Source: a virus. From it: a DNA stretch of 44,275 nt. This document shows positions 8,115-13,780 of this stretch, piece by piece. The stretch's first letter is position 1; each line of letters opens with the position of its first letter. The translations under genes were made by a program, and so were the position numbers. The notes beneath the pieces are model-generated. The model saw only the letters and a list, made by a program, of their open reading frames with translations, had not been told where the DNA came from and searched no databases. Where the stretch lies: positions 1 through 44,275 of IMG/VR virus record IMGVR_UViG_3300042006_000042; one strand, given 5' to 3'.

Positions 8115-8231
8115 TCAGGAGGTGATGCGATCGGCGAGGGCGCTGAGCAGCATCAGGAAGGTGTAAATCGAGAGGACTCGGAACGATCCGCGCCGAATCA
8201 GGATGCGGCGCGCCCGCTGAAGGCTGGTCAC
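8115..8231 (-). CDS. Tiny membrane protein
   Basis: 38 residues from GTG 8231, which overlaps the stop of the gene before it in a GTGA arrangement. A basic N-terminus (LQRARRILIRRGS) is followed by one membrane-spanning stretch (VLSIYTFLMLLSALA), giving an N-in topology by the positive-inside rule. A longer reading that starts at 8336 in the same frame runs out of frame through the neighbouring small gene and is less likely. No family recognised; small basic membrane proteins in early operons can be toxins or exclusion factors, but nothing shows this here. Confidence 0.45.
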   Translation of the reverse strand: MTSLQRARRILIRRGSFRVLSIYTFLMLLSALADRITS

Positions 8232-8353
8232 CGGAACACGTGATAGGTGGTTGAGCGCGGCACCTGGCACACGCTGGACGAATCGCGAGCCGCACTGTAT
8301 GCAGCCATAACCACCAGCAGGCCAGCGGCAAGACACCAGAACATGATTTTCAT
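8228..8353 (-). CDS. Tiny signal-anchor or secreted protein
   Basis: 41 residues, easily overlooked. ATG 8353 overlaps the TGA of the upstream gene, giving stop-start coupling. The protein begins MKIMFWCLAAGLLVVMAAYS, a textbook signal peptide or anchor, then a short polar tail with one Cys (DSSSVCQVPRSTTYHVFR). The sequence around the Cys is not a lipobox. The end overlaps the following gene by four bases. The overlap on both sides and the hydrophobic design argue for a real gene. Function unknown. Confidence 0.55.
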   Translation of the reverse strand: MKIMFWCLAAGLLVVMAAYSAARDSSSVCQVPRSTTYHVFR

Positions 8354-8544
8354 GGTCGAGCCCTCACCGCGATGCGCCCGCCTTTCATGGTCACCGACAG
8401 GCGCTGCGGGAGGCTGTCGACCAGATCCTCGCGCTTGCGGCCGATCACTTCATTGAAGGGCAGGCCGAAGCCGAGAATCGCGATGCGGCGCTCGATATCG
8501 TCGAGTTGCTCATCGACCAGCGTTTTCACCAGAGGGGTTGTCAT
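8350..8544 (-). CDS. Small hypothetical protein
   Basis: 64 residues, with the start overlapping the stop of the upstream 71-residue gene (ATGA). Sequence includes LVKTLVDEQLDDIERRIAIL, a likely helix, then GFGLPFNEVIGRKREDLVDS and a basic end. No Cys, no membrane segment. It belongs to a run of four overlapping small genes (8115-8756) transcribed leftward. The tight spacing indicates coordinated translation. No known family recognised. Confidence 0.6.
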   Translation of the reverse strand: MTTPLVKTLVDEQLDDIERRIAILGFGLPFNEVIGRKREDLVDSLPQRLSVTMKGGRIAVRARP

Positions 8545-8756
8545 GCAGAAACTCCTTTCAGATGCGTGTTGCGCTCGACGAACTTGGCGTCCAGCGCATC
8601 CCGATAACGATTGGCGGTGCGGGTGTCGATGATCTCGGCGAACTCCGCCATTTCGATCATGCCCATGACGAAGGTGCGATCCGGCACCGGAGTGCAGGAT
8701 TTGCGCATCTTCGCGATTTCAAGGCCCAGCCGGGCCAGTGCTACCTGATTGCTCAT
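8541..8756 (-). CDS. Small hypothetical helical protein
   Basis: 71 residues, starting at ATG 8756 within the end of the preceding gene. The protein is helical (NQVALARLGLEIAKMRKS, FVMGMIEMAEFAEIIDT, NRYRDALDAKFVERN) and without signal peptide. It may be a small protein-protein interaction factor. It is the second of a chain of overlapping genes downstream of the 142-residue gene. No family recognised. Confidence 0.6.
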   Translation of the reverse strand: MSNQVALARLGLEIAKMRKSCTPVPDRTFVMGMIEMAEFAEIIDTRTANRYRDALDAKFVERNTHLKGVSA

Positions 8757-9181
8757 AGCTCGTTGTCCTCGGCCTGGGCGATCAGCGCGTCATCGACAAG
8801 GGGTCGAAGTAGGCCCTCTGCGATTTCGCCAAGCTTGCCCAGTGGGTGGTCGCTGGGGCCGAGCAGTTCGGCGGCGGCGACCTTGTCAGCGTGGCCGCGC
8901 TCGGCGGCGATCAGCAGGTAGCCCAGCGAAGCCGTGGTGACCTCGCAGTCTGCGAGCCGTCCGTTTGCATGCTCATCAACTGCCAGAGCGAACTGAGCGA
9001 GCGTGACGCCCTGAGCCGGCCGCATGCGGCGCTGGAATGAGACGTCGCAGCCGAACCGCGTCAACTGCTCGACCGAGTTGTACAGCCACTCAGCCCGAGC
9101 CACTTCCTGCGCGCTCTCGCTCACCATCGGAGGCAACTGCGCGTCGTGCATGGCCTGACAAATCTTCAGTGCTGCGTTCAT
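8753..9181 (-). CDS. Hypothetical phage early protein
   Basis: 142 residues; ATG 9181 follows GGAGG about six bases upstream. Predominantly helical with RAEWLYNSVEQLTRFG, QGVTLAQFALAVDEHANGRL and TTASLGYLLIAAERGHADKV. The C-terminal part is acidic (LVDDALIAQAEDNEL). Nothing suggests membrane or secretion. It precedes and overlaps the run of small genes at 8115-8756. I do not recognise the family; no catalytic motif is visible. Confidence 0.65.
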   Translation of the reverse strand: MNAALKICQAMHDAQLPPMVSESAQEVARAEWLYNSVEQLTRFGCDVSFQRRMRPAQGVTLAQFALAVDEHANGRLADCEVTTASLGYLLIAAERGHADKVAAAELLGPSDHPLGKLGEIAEGLLRPLVDDALIAQAEDNEL

Positions 9182-9202
9182 GGTTGCCTCCAGACCGGCG
9201 GG

Positions 9203-9463
9203 TCAGTCGTAATAGGCTTGATCGGCCAGATACTCGGAATGCTCATTGATCAGCCATTCCTCCATCAAGGCGATATCGGAGTCGGTCATATGGCTGGTGT
9301 CGTCGGTCGAAGACCACTCAATGCCGACGCTGCCGTAGTACTCGTCGGGGTCGGAGGCGGCAGGGCTGAAAGCCCCTTTCTACCCAGAGAAGGAAACGAC
9401 GGTCAGGCTGACAGAGATGTCTTCGCCGTCCTTGACCCTCCAATATTCGTAAGTGCGTGCCAT
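9203..9463 (-). pseudogene. Small phage gene interrupted by in-frame TAG
   Basis: From ATG 9463, with GGAGG six bases upstream, the frame encodes MARTYEYWRVKDGEDISVSL and meets TAG at codon 28 (9380-9382), then stays open and protein-like to TGA at 9203-9205. The part after the stop is acidic and well formed (ASDPDEYYGSVGIEWSS, ALMEEWLINEHSEYLADQ). Restored, it would be 86 residues. A single substitution, for example from CAG, would explain the TAG, so I call it a nonsense-interrupted gene. Readthrough or amber suppression is an alternative, and a sequencing error is also possible. It is placed at the head of the small-gene run. Confidence 0.55.
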
Positions 9464-9507
9464 GGCGGCCTCCGTTCGCTGATTGATCCAACAAAACTCG
9501 GATGCAC

Positions 9508-9648
9508 TCATCCGTTCCGCTGGTTGCCGTTGGGCGCGTAGGGGAGTGCATTCGGGGTTTGTCGGGGGAGGGTGGGTGCAGATGGCCGGGCGCGAATCCG
9601 GCGAGAGCGGACCCTTTCGAGACGACCGCTCGGAGGAGCAACCAGCAT
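9508..9648 (-). CDS. Tentative 46-residue protein
   Basis: Begins MLVAPPSGRLERVRSRRIRA at ATG 9648, which overlaps the stop of the preceding small frame (TAATG), and ends at 9508. It is Pro/Arg-rich with no domain. The start-stop overlap is the only support, and coding quality is poor. It could be noise between the interrupted gene and the inverted repeat region. Confidence 0.25.
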   Translation of the reverse strand: MLVAPPSGRLERVRSRRIRARPSAPTLPRQTPNALPYAPNGNQRNG

Positions 9649-9842
9649 TATCTGGCGCCTATTAACCTGCGTTTCTCCAGGGCCGCCGAAGCGTTCAACC
9701 CAGCTTTCAACGCCGCATCTGCTTGCCGGTAACGTCTCCGGCGCCGAGTTCCACGGCCGTGTTCAGTTCGCCAGCGCTCGATGACAACCGATTCTGGGAG
9801 TTGGTGCAGGTGGGCGGTTATAGGCCGCTGTTTCGTCCGCAT
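9648..9842 (-). CDS. Tentative small basic protein
   Basis: 64 residues with HLHQLPESVVIERWRTEHGR and a run of Arg (RGTRRRRRYRQ), then an Ala-rich helix (ADAALKAGLNASAALEKRR). The predicted start lies inside one arm of an 18-bp inverted repeat and lacks a clear ribosome site, which lowers confidence. A later start (GTG at the VIERW segment) is possible. If real, it would be a basic nucleic-acid-binding protein. Confidence 0.3.
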   Translation of the reverse strand: MRTKQRPITAHLHQLPESVVIERWRTEHGRGTRRRRRYRQADAALKAGLNASAALEKRRLIGAR

Positions 9843-9922
9843 CGGTCTGCACTCAACCCAAGCTACTTATGGGCGGCCTGCCAGCCACGTTATGGCAGTA
9901 ACGCTGAGTGCAGACCGATGCG
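9838..9922. repeat. 18-bp perfect inverted repeat with nested hairpin
   Basis: Arms CGCATCGGTCTGCACTCA (9838-9855) and its exact reverse complement (9905-9922) enclose 49 bases. Inside, CTGCCA (9878-9883) pairs with TGGCAG (9893-9898). No T-run follows, so a simple terminator is unlikely. It lies between the leftward early genes at 9976 and 9842. Possible roles: a structured leader RNA, a processing signal or a cruciform-binding site. Confidence 0.7.
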
Positions 9923-9975
9923 CTCTCATAGAGAGGATCGGGCAGTTAACGACAGGCTGTCGTGGCGCTGGTTGT

Positions 9976-10491
9976 TCAGTGGAAGAGGACGGCGCCGTTA
10001 TCAGCGGCCAGCTCAAAGCAAGCCTGAAATTCCTGATATTTTTCCCAGAAGTAACCGCCGACCGCTTCTGCTTTTTCAGCGAACTCAGCGTAATCTTTCG
10101 CGAGTTTGGCGCTTATTACCGGGCCAATTGTTCCTTCGCAGTCGCTGAAATTGATCTGCTCTGAGAAAGGGCCGACAGCTCCGTTCCAGCACGAAACGCA
10201 GTGGCTTTCTGCGGCTCGGCCATATTGCTCGTAAGTGCCAATTGGGTAGCCAGCGAGCTTTGCCAGCTCGTCACGCCACCCGTTGTAGCGACCATACCCA
10301 ATGCTCAAACCAGCGCCGTCGCCTTCGATCTTGTAGGCGATGCCCTGAGAGAGCCCTTCAATTCGTCCGGGGAAATCTTTGTTGTCATAGACCTCAGTGA
10401 GGTTTTCGTAATCGACAAGTTCTCCGTCGCTGTCACGTTCAGCGTCAGGAGCTGCGACCAGCTTGCTGTAAGCAGAAATATCCAAACCCAT
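9976..10491 (-). CDS. First gene of leftward early operon, unknown function
   Basis: 171 residues from ATG 10491 (MGLDISAYSKLVAAPDAERD), preceded by GAGGGC at a good distance; longer starts lack ribosome sites. Soluble and acidic with many aromatic residues, e.g. ENLTEVYDNKDFPGR, SIGYGRYNGWRDEL and EAVGGYFWEKYQEFQACFEL. No signal peptide, no known motif. It is the first gene behind the candidate leftward promoter and two operators at 10828-10868, the position lambda uses for N, but it does not resemble N. Expected to be repressed in the lysogen and expressed early after induction. Confidence 0.7.
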   Translation of the reverse strand: MGLDISAYSKLVAAPDAERDSDGELVDYENLTEVYDNKDFPGRIEGLSQGIAYKIEGDGAGLSIGYGRYNGWRDELAKLAGYPIGTYEQYGRAAESHCVSCWNGAVGPFSEQINFSDCEGTIGPVISAKLAKDYAEFAEKAEAVGGYFWEKYQEFQACFELAADNGAVLFH

Positions 10492-10827
10492 CTTCTTGCC
10501 CTCGGTTGTTTTCCCAATGCACCCGTCACCAGGTGCATCAGTGAAAAACTCCGTGTTTCTCCGCACCCGCTTACCAGGTCATTCACTCAGTTCGGTCAAC
10601 ACCTCGTCCGCCGTCGCAGTGGGCTGCGCGTTGGCAGGCTTTCGGGCCTGTCGGATCGCCGGTCGCCGGTAGAGGCAAGTGCGGTTTTGTTCATCGGTTT
10701 ACTGACCTCCCACCGATGGAGCCGGGAGTGACCTAACCGGACTGGCCGGGTAGTCGTTCATGGCGCTGGTTGTTAAAGAGCGGCGGGTCTGTCGACCCTG
10801 GCGCCGATTTGCTTTGGCGTTGAGGCA
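10492..10827 (-). other. Leader of leftward early operon, no clear gene
   Basis: About 340 bases between the candidate leftward promoter and the first leftward gene. Only short weak frames occur. One minus-strand stretch near 10590-10650 looks protein-like (ATADEVLTELSE) but has no start in frame, so it may be a decayed small gene. A nut-like antitermination site would be expected here, but I cannot identify one. Confidence 0.4.
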
Positions 10828-10868
10828 AATCTACAACTGAAAATTGTAATGTGCAAGCAAGAGTTGTA
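10828..10868 (-). promoter_or_regulatory. Leftward operator pair with candidate promoter PL
   Basis: Two 17-bp operators, TACAA-CTGAAAA-TTGTA (10832-10848) and TGCAA-GCAAGAG-TTGTA (10852-10868), lie 3 bp apart. On the minus strand TTGCAC (10856-10851), 17 bases, then TAGATT (10833-10828) forms a promoter-like sequence covered by both. The operators match those between cI and cro, so the repressor should shut this promoter in a lysogen, like lambda OL/PL. Confidence 0.75.
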
Positions 10869-10911
10869 ATTATTTTTGCAGTTATGCATGGGTGGCCTTT
10901 CCTGCGGGCGT

Positions 10912-10935
10912 AAAAAAGCCCGCGCTTGGCGGGCT
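10912..10935 (-). terminator. Terminator of cI operon
   Basis: On the minus strand AGCCCGC pairs with GCGGGCT (10935-10929 with 10923-10917) around a 5-base loop, followed by a run of T (10917-10912). It lies just past the stop of the zinc-ribbon membrane protein gene and closes the two-gene cI operon before the leftward operators. Confidence 0.85.
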
Positions 10936-10954
10936 CATTTGAGATGTGCGGCGT

Positions 10955-11332
10955 TTAGTCTCTGCGCAGCGTTGCTGATCTGCCGTGCTTCGCCTCGAAT
11001 TTGTCGACCATGCCTCGGCATGCGCCGCGCACGAACGTCTTCGTCTGAACGGTTGCGAGCGGATCGTCGTAGTCCTTCCAGCACAGCTCTATTGCCAGGC
11101 GATCACGGTCTTTCTCCGAAGGCGGTCCTGATAGGGCGCCGATCACAAGAAGCAATCCGAACAAAACCAGCGGCACCAATATGAACCACGGCCAGATCGG
11201 CTTACGGGCTGGCCTCGGCGGTTCACCGCTAACCGTTCCAGTGAGCAGGCTGGTACCGCAGTGCTTGCACTTGATGGCTTCGGCTTTGATCGTTTCTGCG
11301 CAATAGGGGCAGGCCTTTACCGCTTCGTCCAT
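10955..11332 (-). CDS. Zinc-ribbon membrane protein downstream of cI
   Basis: 125 residues from ATG 11332 (AGAGG upstream; an ATG at 11392 would lie inside cI). N-terminal zinc ribbon CPYC...CKHC (Cys 8, 11, 22, 25), a Pro-rich linker, one membrane helix at about 48-68 (WFILVPLVLFGLLLVIGAL), then an 55-residue polar domain with two Cys. It follows cI by 16 bases on the same strand and ends at a terminator, so it should be expressed in the lysogen with the repressor. That is the place of lambda rex genes, which suggests lysogenic conversion or superinfection exclusion. This is inference from position; the architecture is also common in host proteins of unknown role. Confidence 0.75.
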   Translation of the reverse strand: MDEAVKACPYCAETIKAEAIKCKHCGTSLLTGTVSGEPPRPARKPIWPWFILVPLVLFGLLLVIGALSGPPSEKDRDRLAIELCWKDYDDPLATVQTKTFVRGACRGMVDKFEAKHGRSATLRRD

Positions 11333-11348
11333 GTTGAAGCCTCTGAAT

Positions 11349-12071
11349 TCAATTCGCGCGAGAGTACATCGCCCACCAAAAAACATGTCCAAGAATCGCT
11401 ATCTGCTGCTCTTGGATCTGCTCAAAGGTGTAGTTCTCGTCCGGGTGTTCGTCGTGGTTGAAGCTGCGCAGTTTGATGCCTGTGGGAGTCCGGTAAACCT
11501 GCTTCACGCGAAGCTGACCGTTGTGGTTCACCGCGTACATCTCGCCGTCGACGATATCGCCGAGCGAGTTTTTGCCCATGTTGACGCCCACTGTGGCGCC
11601 ATCCCGCAGCACCGGCATCATGCTATTGCCGCTCACCGTCACGCACTTGGCATTGCTGAATTGAACACCGTTGTTGCGTAGATCCTTCTTGAAGAAGCGA
11701 AGCCTTGCGCTGTCGCTTTCCTCTATCGCGAATCGCCCAGTGCCAGCCGCCAGCTCGACTTCCTTGAGAAAGGGGACGTAGACCTCGTCGTCACCGAGCG
11801 GCGTCTCGTCATCCCACGTTTCGATTGAGCTCAACGAAGTGTCGGCAGTGCGGCTCTGGCTTTCGAGCGGGCCGGCCTCGCCCATCAGGTAGGCGACCGA
11901 AACCCCAAGCACGTCGCTCAGCATTTTGATCTTCGGATTTCTCGGGACCGTTCGCCCGGATTCCCAGGCTTGGACGGATTGCGGGCTCACATCGAGCTTG
12001 CGCGCCAGCTCGGACTGATTCAGCCCAGCAGCCTCGCGGGCCGCAGCGATTCGGGAAGAGGTAGTAGTCAT
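11349..12071 (-). CDS. cI: CI-like repressor, HTH plus S24 self-cleaving domain
   Basis: 240 residues from ATG 12071 (an earlier ATG at 12119 would run through the operators). N-terminal XRE helix-turn-helix at about 5-60 (REAAGLNQSELARKLDVSPQ), then a LexA/S24 peptidase domain: cleavage-site Ala-Gly at 109-110 (ELAAGTGRF), catalytic Ser150 in SGNSM and Lys190 in LRVKQV. It represses early promoters in the lysogen and should self-cleave with RecA during SOS, inducing the prophage. Operators of matching dyad type lie just upstream. The ATG has no strong ribosome site and sits 12 bases from the first operator, so a leaderless transcript from a repressor-maintenance promoter is possible. Confidence 0.93.
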   Translation of the reverse strand: MTTTSSRIAAAREAAGLNQSELARKLDVSPQSVQAWESGRTVPRNPKIKMLSDVLGVSVAYLMGEAGPLESQSRTADTSLSSIETWDDETPLGDDEVYVPFLKEVELAAGTGRFAIEESDSARLRFFKKDLRNNGVQFSNAKCVTVSGNSMMPVLRDGATVGVNMGKNSLGDIVDGEMYAVNHNGQLRVKQVYRTPTGIKLRSFNHDEHPDENYTFEQIQEQQIAILGHVFWWAMYSRAN

Positions 12072-12082
12072 GGCCGCGAGAA

Positions 12083-12157
12083 TACAACTCGAACTTGTAG
12101 CTAGCATTGCAATTCTCACTTGTAGTCGCGATTCAAAAGCTGTAACTTTGCGTTGTA
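12083..12157. promoter_or_regulatory. Three-operator OR region between cI and cro
   Basis: Three 17-bp sites: TACAA-CTCGAAC-TTGTA (12083-12099), TGCAA-TTCTCAC-TTGTA (12108-12124) and TGTAA-CTTTGCG-TTGTA (12141-12157). They fit TNNAA-N7-TTGTA and match the leftward pair. A possible rightward promoter is TTGTAG (12120-12125), 17 bases, TAACTT (12143-12148), with a weak -10. CI and Cro should compete here. Confidence 0.78.
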
Positions 12158-12180
12158 ATTACCAGTTTAACGAGGACGCT

Positions 12181-12396
12181 ATGGAACAGAACGCAGCAGA
12201 GCGTGCAGCTAAGGCAGCAGGCGGCCAGTCGGCCCTCGCTCGCGTCCTTGGCTGTACGCCACAAAACGTACAGCGCTGGTGCGCCACCGGCCGGGTTCCG
12301 GCCGAGCGTGTAATTCCCGTCGAGCAGGCAACCGGCGTATCCCGCCATGACTTGCGCCCCGACCTGTACCCCAACGAATCCAGTAAAGCCGCCTAA
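12181..12396 (+). CDS. cro: Cro-like repressor
   Basis: 71 residues from ATG 12181 with GAGGA just upstream; in-frame upstream starts would fall in the operators. A short helix-turn-helix protein: AAKAAGGQSALARVLGCTPQ then NVQRWCATGRVPAERVIPVE, like the YdaS/Cro family. Divergent from cI across three operators, so it is the first gene of the rightward early operon and likely the antagonist of CI in the lytic choice. No cofactor domain or peptidase. Gene identity is inferred from position, size and HTH pattern. Confidence 0.88.
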   Translation: MEQNAAERAAKAAGGQSALARVLGCTPQNVQRWCATGRVPAERVIPVEQATGVSRHDLRPDLYPNESSKAA

Positions 12397-12428
12397 CCAT
12401 TTTCCATTCACCAAGGAGCAAGACCCTT

Positions 12429-12623
12429 ATGGCCTACGACGACAGCCGTCACCTGAAGGATCGGGAAATCAAATCCCGCTACGACGATGAAACCTACGAG
12501 GCATTGAAGGCCGTGGCACGCCTTCACAAGTTGCAGCTCGCAGTGTTCGTCCGGATGTGCGTGGAGGAAAAGCTGGAAAGCATCGTCGAGAGCGATGTTA
12601 CCGATGAACGCCACATGGCCTGA
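12429..12623 (+). CDS. Small early regulator, ribbon-helix-helix-like
   Basis: 64 residues. Basic strand-forming start (HLKDREIKSRYDDET) and two helices (YEALKAVARLHKLQLAVFVR, MCVEEKLESIV), typical of Arc/CopG-type ribbon-helix-helix proteins. ATG follows AAGGAGCAAG. It is second in the rightward operon after cro, the position of cII, which it does not resemble. A DNA-binding role is likely; its target is not seen. Confidence 0.7.
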   Translation: MAYDDSRHLKDREIKSRYDDETYEALKAVARLHKLQLAVFVRMCVEEKLESIVESDVTDERHMA

Positions 12624-12641
12624 AGGCCTACAGGAGGCCCT

Positions 12642-12884
12642 GTGCCTGAAACCACGATCTGCCACGGGATCGATGGAAGGCTTTACGAAAAGCTTGTGCG
12701 ACTTGCGAAAGCAGAAGGACTGACGCCAGAGCAGTACGCCGCAAAGCTTGGAACAGAGCGTTTCTTCGAGAAGACCAGGCCAAAAGGCTCCGGAAAGCTG
12801 CGCAATCTTCCGGTGCCTCGGCGAGAACCGCCGCCGGACTTAAAAGGGACTGAAAAAGGATTCGCTGATGAAGTCCAGACATAG
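12642..12884 (+). CDS. Small hypothetical early protein
   Basis: 80 residues from GTG 12642, supported by AGGAGG at 12632-12637. N-terminal half is helical (GRLYEKLVRLAKAEGLTPEQ, YAAKLGTERFFE) and resembles a short RHH-like or toxin-antitoxin-type helix pair; the C-terminal half is basic and proline-rich (LPVPRREPPPDLKG). It is followed by a terminator at 12910-12931. No family recognised. Confidence 0.6.
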   Translation: MPETTICHGIDGRLYEKLVRLAKAEGLTPEQYAAKLGTERFFEKTRPKGSGKLRNLPVPRREPPPDLKGTEKGFADEVQT

Positions 12885-12909
12885 CAAAACCCAAACCGCA
12901 GGCGAAAAA

Positions 12910-12931
12910 AAACCACCAGGCCCGGTGGTTT
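12910..12931 (+). terminator. Terminator after early small genes
   Basis: AAACCACC (12910-12917) pairs with GGTGGTTT (12924-12931), then a T/C-rich tail. A-rich sequence precedes it, so it may work in both directions. It lies between the first early genes and rha, the position of a tR1-like terminator that early antitermination would overcome. Confidence 0.75.
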
Positions 12932-12970
12932 CTTCTACTGCATACAACAAAAGCATCTGTGAGGCGAATT

Positions 12971-13780
12971 ATGCATACCTCTAACCATGATGTACAGGCC
13001 CTCAAAAAGCCCGCGACACCTTTTTGCGATTTAGAAAACGTGTCGCGACACACGATGTCTTCTCGCGAGATTGCTGAACTGGTCGGCTCGCGCCACGACA
13101 AGGTCAAGCAATCCATCGAGCGACTTTCCGCGCGCACCGACGCGAATGGAAACCCGGTGATCGCTCTTCCCCCAATGGGGGAATACCTCGACAGCCTCGG
13201 CCGCAAAGCTTCCGAGTATCTGGTCTGCAAGCGCGACAGCTTCGTCGTGGTTGCCCAGCTCAGCCCAGAGTTCACCGCCGCACTGGTGGATCGCTGGCAG
13301 GAGCTGGAAGGGCAGATCGCCCAACCCCGCGAACTCTCCCGCATGGATCTCATCCAGATCGCGTTCGAGGCTGAGCAGCAGCGTCTGCAGCTGTCGATCC
13401 AGGTCGAGGCGCAGGCCACAAAAATCCATTCCATGGAGAACCTGTTCAAGGAAGGGATGACCCACACCCAGTTCTGCAAGGGCCTCAATGGGGTCAACGT
13501 CATGCAGGTTGGCAAGTTCCTCGAAAGCCGCAACTGGCTCTACAACGAGAGCAAATCCGGCCTGCGCTTCCGTGTGGCTTCCTACGCCCGCGACAAGTAC
13601 ATGACCGAGCATCAGCACGAAGTCACTCCCCACGGCAAAGAGCCGTTCGTTTCCTTCACGCCCGTCCTGCTCAAGAAGGGCGCCGTGCGCCTGTATGACC
13701 TGTACCTGGCCGGCGAGCTGCCAATGAAGAAGACCTGGGACGGGCTGTTCACCCATGACAAAGCACTGAGGGCCGCGTAA
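12971..13780 (+). CDS. rha: Rha-family regulator with KilA-C/ANT-like C-terminus
   Basis: 269 residues from ATG 12971 (GAGG six bases upstream; a GTG at 12959 is in frame but has no site). Rha domain at about 25-115: MSSREIAELVGSRHDKVKQS, EYLVCKRDSFVVVAQLSPEF, then a coiled segment (EAEQQRLQLSIQVEAQATK) and an ANT-like C-terminus (THTQFCKGLNGVNVMQVGKF, RDKYMTEHQHEV). The Rha family was first defined in P22 and phi80 as interfering with growth in IHF-defective hosts; the KilA-C type domain often occurs in antirepressors. Its first codons carry the TCGCGA element found also at 4348 and 19114. It stops on the start of the replication gene (TAATG). Confidence 0.85.
   Translation: MHTSNHDVQALKKPATPFCDLENVSRHTMSSREIAELVGSRHDKVKQSIERLSARTDANGNPVIALPPMGEYLDSLGRKASEYLVCKRDSFVVVAQLSPEFTAALVDRWQELEGQIAQPRELSRMDLIQIAFEAEQQRLQLSIQVEAQATKIHSMENLFKEGMTHTQFCKGLNGVNVMQVGKFLESRNWLYNESKSGLRFRVASYARDKYMTEHQHEVTPHGKEPFVSFTPVLLKKGAVRLYDLYLAGELPMKKTWDGLFTHDKALRAA

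Noticed and set aside
7040-8125. Plus-strand frame of 361 codons opposite the coiled-coil gene
   Set aside because: Produced by the repetitive Ala/Glu/Arg codons of the coiled-coil gene; hydrophobic low-complexity product without a start signal.
11349-12119. Longer cI starting at 12119
   Set aside because: Would run through the operators at 12083-12124; the start at 12071 fits the HTH domain better.
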